Shown here in pieces: positions 58,942-64,000 of a stretch of DNA of 64,000 bases (positions within the stretch are counted from its first letter, which is position 1; each line of letters opens with the position of its first letter). Made by a program: the position numbers and the translations under genes. Under the pieces are notes generated by a model. It ran no database searches, was not told the DNA's origin, and was given only the letters and a program-made list of their open reading frames with translations. The DNA comes from AP-15 sp035538335 (GTDB lineage: Bacteria; Pseudomonadota; Alphaproteobacteria; ATCC43930; CGMCC-115725). The DNA lies in the NCBI GenBank assembly GCA_035538335.1, contig DATLKN010000003.1:1-64000 (forward strand). The letters are read 5' to 3'.

Positions 58942-61406
58942 AGCCCTCCGCCGCCCTCCCAGAATTGCCGCCGAGACCCTACGCGGCGCGGCTTTTTCTG
59001 GCGCGGGCGGCGCTTTTGTGGGAGCGAGCCTGGCCGGCGATGTGGCCCGCGCTCGGGATTGCCGGCGCCTTCGCCGTTCTCGGCCTCTTCGATCTGCTGC
59101 CGCGCCTGCCGGCGGCGCTGCATGCTGCGGTGCTGGCGGCCCTCGCCGCCGCGCTCGTCGCCGCGCTCGTCGATGCGAGGCGCTCGATCGCGATCCCCGA
59201 CCGGCTCGCCGCCCGCCGCCGGCTCGAACGGGCGAGCGGGCTCGCGCACCGGCCGCTGGCGGCGCTCGCCGATCGGCCGAGCGCACCTCTCGATGCCCCC
59301 TCGGCGCAACTTTGGGAAACGCATCGCCGGCGCATGGCGGCGCTGGCGCGCCGGCTGCGCGTCGGCTGGCCGGCGGCCGGGCTGGCCGGGCGCGACCCTC
59401 GCGGCCTGCGCGCGGTGCTGGCGATCCTGCTGCTGCTCGGCATCGTCGATGCCGGCGCGGATTGGCGCGAGCGGCTCGCGCACGCGCTCGCCCCAGGCTT
59501 TTCGGAAGGCCCGCCACCGATCGCCGCGAGCCTCGACATCTGGGTGACGCCGCCCGATTACACGGGGCTGCCGCCGAAATTCCTGCGGCCGCAGCAAAAA
59601 GGCGTGGTCGCGATCCCGACCGGCAGCAAGCTGCTCGCCCAGGTGCATGGCGGCAACGGCGTGCCGCGCCTCGTCATCGACGGCGTCGCCAACAAGTTCA
59701 CCGCCATCGACAAGGCGAATTTTCAGGCCGGCGCGACGCTGACCAAGGCGGCCCGGCTCGCCGTTTCACAAAAGGGTGCGGTGCTCGGCAGCTGGCCGGT
59801 GCGGATCGTTCCCGATCTGCCGCCGCGGGTCGAGTTCACGCGGCCGCCCGAAGGGACGCCACAGGCGGCGCTGCGGCTCGACTACCGGGCGAGCGACGAT
59901 TACGGCGTCGAGGCGGTCGAGGCGGCGATCCGGCGCCTCGGCGGCAAGCCGGGCGAGGTCCTTCGGCTGCCGCTCGCGTTGCCGGGGCTCAATCTCAAGC
60001 TCGCGAGGGCGACCGCCTACAACGATCTGTCGGCCAACCCGTGGGCGGGGCTGCCGGTCGAGATACGGCTCGTCGCCAAGGACGCGATCGGGCAGACCGG
60101 AGAGAGCTCGGCCATCCGCATGAAGCTGCCTGAGCGCCGTTTCCATAACCCGGTGGCGCGCGCCATCATCGACCAACGCAAGCAGCTGGTGACGGATCCG
60201 GGTTCGCGCGAAGCGGTGGCCGAGATCCTCGGCGATCTGCGCGGCGAAACCAAGCTCTACCATGACGACGCGGTCGTCTTCCTGTCGTTGCGGGTCGCCC
60301 AATCCGAGCTGCGGACGCAGCCGAGCACGGCGGCGACAGCCGAGGTGCTGCGGCTCTTATGGGATACTGCGCTGCGCATCGAGGACGGCGGGTTGTCGCT
60401 GGCCGAGGGCGATCTGCGGCGCCTGCAGCAGAAACTGCAGCAGGCGCTGGCGCGCAACGCCCCGAACGCCGAGATTGAGCGGCTGATGCGGCAACTGCGC
60501 GAGGCTCTGCAGAGTTATCTCGGCGCGCTCGCGCAGAACCTTGCGCGGCATCCGAACCAGGCCTTACCGCCGCTCGATCCCAACCGGACGATCTCGAGCC
60601 GCGAACTCGAACGCATGCTCGACCAGGCCCGCCGCCTCGCCGAGAACGGCGACCGCGCCGCCGCCCAGCGGCTGCTGTCCGAATTGCAGGACATGATCGA
60701 GAATTTGCGCACCGGGCGGCCGACCCAGGCGCAGCAAAAGGCGGCGCGCGGCGCACAGCAGGCGATGCGCGACATGCGCGATCTGATGCGCCGCCAGCAG
60801 CAGCTGCTCGACGAGAGCTTCCATGCCGCGCAGCAGGGCCAACAGGCTGCGCCCGACCAGCCGGGGCAGCAGAGCCAGACACCGGGCGGGGCGCAAGACC
60901 TGTCGCGCCAGCTGAGCGAGGCCGCCGGCCAGCAGGATGCGCTGCGCCGCAAGCTCGACGACATCATGCGCCGCCTCGGGCAGAGCATGGGCGACATCCC
61001 GGCGCCCTTCGGCCGCGCCGAACGCGCCATGCGCCGGGCGACCGGCGCCCTGCAGAACCAGGCGCCCGGCGCGGCGATCGGGCCGCAGACGGAAGCGCTC
61101 GACCAGCTGCAGCAGGCGGCGCGCAAATTCGCGCAATCGATGCAGCGCCAGTTCGGCGCCGGTTGGGGCAATCCGGGCGGCTCCCCGGAAGACGGCGAGG
61201 GCGGACGGCGCGGTCTTTCGCGCGACCCGCTCGGCCGGCCGCTGGCGGGCGAAGGCGGCTATGACGAGGGCGACGTCAAAATCCCCAGCCACGAGCGCAT
61301 GCACGAAGCGCGCAAGATCATGGAAGAACTGCGCCGCCGGGCCGGCGAGCGGGCGCGCCCGCCACTCGAGCTCGACTACATCAATCGCCTGTTGGAGCGC
61401 TTCTGA
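58938..61406 (+). CDS. TIGR02302-type large membrane protein (DUF4175)
   Basis: The 822-residue protein matches the alphaproteobacterial TIGR02302/DUF4175 family. It has two or three membrane helices near the start (residues about 35-80 and 155-175), a beta-rich middle segment including WVTPPDYTGLPPKFL, and a long helical Gln-rich part (residues about 500-740) with predicted coiled coils. The C-terminal GGYDEGDVKIPSHERMHEAR is typical. No activity is known. The 4-base overlap with lysA places it in the same operon. Confidence 0.88.
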   Translation: MKPSAALPELPPRPYAARLFLARAALLWERAWPAMWPALGIAGAFAVLGLFDLLPRLPAALHAAVLAALAAALVAALVDARRSIAIPDRLAARRRLERASGLAHRPLAALADRPSAPLDAPSAQLWETHRRRMAALARRLRVGWPAAGLAGRDPRGLRAVLAILLLLGIVDAGADWRERLAHALAPGFSEGPPPIAASLDIWVTPPDYTGLPPKFLRPQQKGVVAIPTGSKLLAQVHGGNGVPRLVIDGVANKFTAIDKANFQAGATLTKAARLAVSQKGAVLGSWPVRIVPDLPPRVEFTRPPEGTPQAALRLDYRASDDYGVEAVEAAIRRLGGKPGEVLRLPLALPGLNLKLARATAYNDLSANPWAGLPVEIRLVAKDAIGQTGESSAIRMKLPERRFHNPVARAIIDQRKQLVTDPGSREAVAEILGDLRGETKLYHDDAVVFLSLRVAQSELRTQPSTAATAEVLRLLWDTALRIEDGGLSLAEGDLRRLQQKLQQALARNAPNAEIERLMRQLREALQSYLGALAQNLARHPNQALPPLDPNRTISSRELERMLDQARRLAENGDRAAAQRLLSELQDMIENLRTGRPTQAQQKAARGAQQAMRDMRDLMRRQQQLLDESFHAAQQGQQAAPDQPGQQSQTPGGAQDLSRQLSEAAGQQDALRRKLDDIMRRLGQSMGDIPAPFGRAERAMRRATGALQNQAPGAAIGPQTEALDQLQQAARKFAQSMQRQFGAGWGNPGGSPEDGEGGRRGLSRDPLGRPLAGEGGYDEGDVKIPSHERMHEARKIMEELRRRAGERARPPLELDYINRLLERF

Positions 61407-61421
61407 GCATTGATGCTTGTC

Positions 61422-61476
61422 ATACCGGCGAAAGCCGGTATCTATGGCAGCATCGGGTCCCGGCATTTGCCGGGAC
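61422..61476. repeat. Palindromic intergenic repeat, family A copy 5
   Basis: Here the two hairpins occur in reverse order. ATACCGGC pairs with GCCGGTAT (61422-61441), then GTCCCGGC pairs with GCCGGGAC (61457-61476, loop ATTT). It lies between TIGR02302 and the DUF882 gene on the same strand and would fold in the joint transcript. Confidence 0.8.
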
Positions 61477-61524
61477 CCGAATGATTGGATCTGCAGAACT
61501 TTTGAGCCAGGACCCCGAATAGCA

Positions 61525-62256
61525 ATGAATCGACGCTTCTTTCTCGCGGCGATCGCCGGGCTGATGACACAGCCGGCGGCGGTGTTCGCACTCCCGGTGC
61601 CGAGCAGGCCCACCCGCATCAGCCTCTTCAATGCGCATACCGGGGAGAGCTTTTCCGGCCCCTACCGCGATGCCGAAGGGCCGATCACCTCGGCGATGAC
61701 CGACCTCGACGCGTTTCTGCGCGATTTCCACAGCGGCGCCGAGACGAGGATCGATGTCGCGGTCATCGATTTTCTCGCCGCGGTGCTGAGCGCGGTCGGG
61801 GAGAAGAAGGCAACGATCCTGTCCGCCTATCGCACGCCGGCAACGAACGCAATGCTGGCGCGCACGATGTTCGGTGTCGCCGAGAACAGCCAGCACATGT
61901 ACGGCCGCGCGCTCGACATCCATTTGGGGGCGCGGCTCGAAGATGCGATGACTGCGGCGCGGGCGATGAAGCGCGGCGGCGTCGGCTGGTACCCGCGATC
62001 GCACTTCATCCACATCGACAGCGGGCCGGTGCGCCACTGGACGCTCGACGTCGGCGGGCTGACGCACCTGCTGCTCGGCAACCGCTATTTCCGCATCGAC
62101 GGCTACGGCATCCATGTGCAAGGCAACGGTACGCATCTGATCGGCGGGCCGCGCCTGCGCGGCGGCGGCGGGCCGTTGACGGTAGCGCAGCGGCTCGCCT
62201 TGCACCGCGAGCTGGCGCACGCCGAATATCTCGCCCGGAAGGGCCTCAGCCGCTGA
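61525..62256 (+). CDS. DUF882 (YcbK-like) peptidase family protein
   Basis: This 243-residue protein has a Tat-like start (MNRRFFLAAIAGL) with a likely cut after VFA. It has the M15-type zinc motif set SAYRTPATNAML, SQHMYGRALDIHL and GWYPRSHFIHID, in which the His and Asp residues are the metal ligands of D,D-carboxypeptidase-like enzymes. It should act on peptidoglycan in the periplasm. It follows the TIGR02302 gene and a repeat; the frame is open further upstream but without homology. Confidence 0.87.
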   Translation: MNRRFFLAAIAGLMTQPAAVFALPVPSRPTRISLFNAHTGESFSGPYRDAEGPITSAMTDLDAFLRDFHSGAETRIDVAVIDFLAAVLSAVGEKKATILSAYRTPATNAMLARTMFGVAENSQHMYGRALDIHLGARLEDAMTAARAMKRGGVGWYPRSHFIHIDSGPVRHWTLDVGGLTHLLLGNRYFRIDGYGIHVQGNGTHLIGGPRLRGGGGPLTVAQRLALHRELAHAEYLARKGLSR

Positions 62257-63376
62257 AGGCGGCGCCGACGAGGCGCCCGATCCCGTAGGTGATGCCGGCC
62301 GCGGCGGCGCCGACGAGAAGCTGGCGGACCGCCGAGAAGACGACCCCGCGGCCGCTGAACAGCGCCGTGCCGCCGCCGATCAGCAGCAGCGCGACGCCGC
62401 TCGCGGCGAGGCTCGCGATCGCCGCCGTGAGGCCGGCGAGCGCGAAATAGGGCGCCACCGGAAAGATCGCGCCGACCGCGAACAGCAGGAACGAGACCGC
62501 GCCCGCCTTCCAGGCCGAGCCGCCCAACTCCTCGGGGTCGATCCCCAACTCTTCGCGCACCAGCGTGTCGAGCGCCGTCTGGCGGTTGGCGATCAGCCGC
62601 TCGGCGAGCGCCTTCGCCTCGGCTTCGGACAGCCCCTTCGCCTGATAGATCAGCGCCAGCTCTTCCTTCTCCTCGTCGGGAACCTGTTCCAGCTCCTCGG
62701 CCTCGGTCGCAATCTGCTGCCGGTAGGATTCGCGCGCCGTGTTGACCGACAACCACTCGCCCAATGCCATCGACGAGGCGCCGGCGATGAGCCCGGCAAG
62801 GCCCGTGATCAGGATCGTGCGCGGCGCGAGCGCGGCGCCCGCGACGCCCATGACGAGGCTCAGATTGGAGACGAGCCCGTCATTGGCGCCGAGCACCGCG
62901 GCACGCAGCGCGTTGCCGCCCATGCTGCGATGCCGGCCTTCGAGCCGCGCCAGGGCCGGCCCGCCGAGCGCTCCCGGCGAGCCCGCCGCCACCGCGGCGA
63001 GAATGCGCGCATGCGAGCGCTCGGCCGCCGGCAGGCCCTGCGCGACCGCCTCCGGCTGCGCGTCGTAGGTGCCGCTGTCCATGTGCTCGAGGGTGTCGAG
63101 CGTCGGCAACACGAAATTGGGGCCGAAGCGCCGCGCCAGCCAGCCGAGCGCGCGCGCCCGGAAGCCGGGGCGCAAACTCGGCACGCGCTGCCGCAGGCCG
63201 CGGATGCGGGTCCTCCAGAACTCGGCATGCGCCTCCTCGACCGCGGCGAGGCGGCGGTAGACGGTCGCCAGCCGCGGATCCTGCTCGGCCTCGGCGAGGG
63301 TGCGGTAGAGGGCGGCGCTGTCGATCTCGCCCTGCAGATTGGCCGAATAGCGCCGGCGCGGGTCCTTTTCGGGCAT
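62246..63376 (-). CDS. VIT1/CCC1 family transporter with an N-terminal ferritin-like domain
   Basis: This 376-residue protein joins a rubrerythrin/ferritin-like N-terminal domain (residues about 7-150, with SAALYRTLAEAEQD and VEEAHAEFWRTR ligand-like Glu/His) to a VIT1/CCC1 membrane domain (GANDGLVSNLSLVMGVAGA, EWLSVNTARESY and C-terminal helices). VIT1 proteins move Fe or Mn. The ferritin-like domain suggests a bacterial iron exporter such as MbfA. The ATG at 63376 is used; TTG at 63400 overlaps the next gene. Confidence 0.9.
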   Translation of the reverse strand: MPEKDPRRRYSANLQGEIDSAALYRTLAEAEQDPRLATVYRRLAAVEEAHAEFWRTRIRGLRQRVPSLRPGFRARALGWLARRFGPNFVLPTLDTLEHMDSGTYDAQPEAVAQGLPAAERSHARILAAVAAGSPGALGGPALARLEGRHRSMGGNALRAAVLGANDGLVSNLSLVMGVAGAALAPRTILITGLAGLIAGASSMALGEWLSVNTARESYRQQIATEAEELEQVPDEEKEELALIYQAKGLSEAEAKALAERLIANRQTALDTLVREELGIDPEELGGSAWKAGAVSFLLFAVGAIFPVAPYFALAGLTAAIASLAASGVALLLIGGGTALFSGRGVVFSAVRQLLVGAAAAGITYGIGRLVGAAFSG

Positions 63377-63396
63377 CGCCGGCGGTGCCCCGCCGA

Positions 63397-64000
63397 TCAA
63401 CTCGGGGCGAAGGTCACGACGACGCCGGTCGCCTCGTCGGGCGGATTACTGAACGGCGTCCTGAAGTGCTCGACCTCGCCCGGCAGCAATTCCGGCTTCG
63501 GCGGCGCGATGATCTTCGAGGTGACTTCCTTGCGGCCGGCGTCGCGCAAGGCAACCCTGAGCCGCGGCACGCGATGCGGCAGCCGGCTGATGTTCGTCAC
63601 CGCGCCCTCGATGACGAGGCCGTTCGGCGTGCGCGAGGGCACGATCGCGCTGATTTCGAGGCCGGTTCCGGGCGGCTCCGCGGGCCAGCCGATGGCGGCG
63701 TAGAAGTGCTCGGCCGACGGCCACAGCGCGACCACCCGTTGCCGCGCCCCGATCGCGGCAAACGCGGCGATTGCGACGATCAGCAGCAGCACCACCCAGC
63801 CGCCGGCGCCCATACCGCCGCGCTGGCGGGGCGGCTCCGGCGGCGGCGCCGGACGCACCGCCGGGTCGATCCGTGGCACCTCTATCGGCGGCGCGCCGAT
63901 GACCGGCTCGACCCTCGGCCCCGCCGGCTCGGGCGGCGCCACCGGCTCGCCGCGCAATTCCGGCGCCTGACGCCAGGTGTGGCCGCAGTTCGCGCAGCGC
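63397..64000 (-). CDS. DUF3426 zinc-ribbon membrane protein, partial (5' end missing)
   Basis: The gene runs off the right edge. The visible residues begin inside an MJ0042-type zinc ribbon (CANCGHTW, second CxxC pair) and continue through a proline-rich linker. One transmembrane helix follows (WVVLLLIVAIAAFAAIG), then a DUF3426 domain ending VEHFRTPFSNPPDEATGVVV. Such proteins are common in alphaproteobacteria and of unknown function. Its stop lies beside the VIT1 gene start on the same strand. Confidence 0.8.
   Translation of the reverse strand, partial: RCANCGHTWRQAPELRGEPVAPPEPAGPRVEPVIGAPPIEVPRIDPAVRPAPPPEPPRQRGGMGAGGWVVLLLIVAIAAFAAIGARQRVVALWPSAEHFYAAIGWPAEPPGTGLEISAIVPSRTPNGLVIEGAVTNISRLPHRVPRLRVALRDAGRKEVTSKIIAPPKPELLPGEVEHFRTPFSNPPDEATGVVVTFAPS

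Overview
The window reads as a high-GC chromosomal segment from an alphaproteobacterium. The lineage is inferred from several gene sets: the short bacterial Coq7 hydroxylase, GluQRS, a DUF3426 zinc-ribbon protein, a TIGR02302-type membrane protein next to lysA, the argH - small lipoprotein - lysA order, a compact DUF882 peptidase, and many alphaproteobacterial-style palindromic intergenic repeats. I cannot name the genus. No rRNA, tRNA, CRISPR array, complete insertion sequence or prophage was recognised. Coding density is high, and many neighbours overlap by 4 bases.

Layout. 0.2-3.1 kb: a CaCA-type cation exchanger, then a MarR regulator divergent from a MoaD/ThiS-like protein plus a BNR-repeat protein. 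3.3-9.0 kb: an orphan xanthine-dehydrogenase-type large subunit, a LigB-type dioxygenase, a carboxymuconolactone-decarboxylase-like protein and a D-aminoacylase. 9.2-14.8 kb: aminopeptidase N, an Ldh-type oxidoreductase, an SDR and a PfkB sugar kinase. 14.9-22.9 kb: hydantoinase/oxoprolinase B and A subunits, an enoyl-CoA hydratase, an epoxide-hydrolase-like protein, an amidohydrolase and a YqgE/AlgH protein carrying an export-like N-terminus. 23-30 kb: an acyl-CoA dehydrogenase, a DMT transporter with a broken duplicate of its 5' end, an LLM flavin oxidoreductase with an alpha/beta hydrolase lacking the nucleophile, and an RlpA-like protein. 30-35 kb: MaoC, an acyl-CoA carboxylase beta subunit, a ketopantoate reductase, a peroxiredoxin and a TrpF-like protein. 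35.4-40.2 kb: a probable type II restriction-modification pair and an ABC exporter, flanked by a decayed and an intact Uma2 gene. 40.2-43.1 kb: YqaA, DsbB, Coq7 and a CoA-transferase. 43.4-47.6 kb: a DUF917 / amino-acid permease / hydantoinase group. 47.7-53 kb: HNH nuclease, 3-hydroxybutyryl-CoA dehydrogenase with ETF, a CBS-BON protein, a cobalamin adenosyltransferase and small membrane proteins. 53-64 kb: mostly housekeeping (ACT, Nudix, GluQRS, esterase, argH, lptM-like, lysA, TIGR02302, DUF882, VIT1, DUF3426).

How the genes fit together. Much of the accessory content suits scavenging of organic acids, cyclic amides, D-amino acids and acyl-CoA intermediates. EtfAB would take electrons from the acyl-CoA dehydrogenase. 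Two features set the window apart. First, there is a dense population of palindromic repeats in at least five families, one inserted with a 15-bp flanking duplication and one absorbed into a lipoprotein gene. Second, there are five gene remnants: the hyuA start, an ASH/choice-of-anchor fragment, a DUF5681 N-terminus, a DMT-transporter N-terminus and an in-frame-deleted Uma2. The least described functional units are the MoaD-like/BNR pair behind overlapping divergent promoters, the DUF917/permease/HyuA group and the structured leader before the ACT gene. No clearly novel multi-gene defence or mobile system was found beyond the restriction-modification pair.
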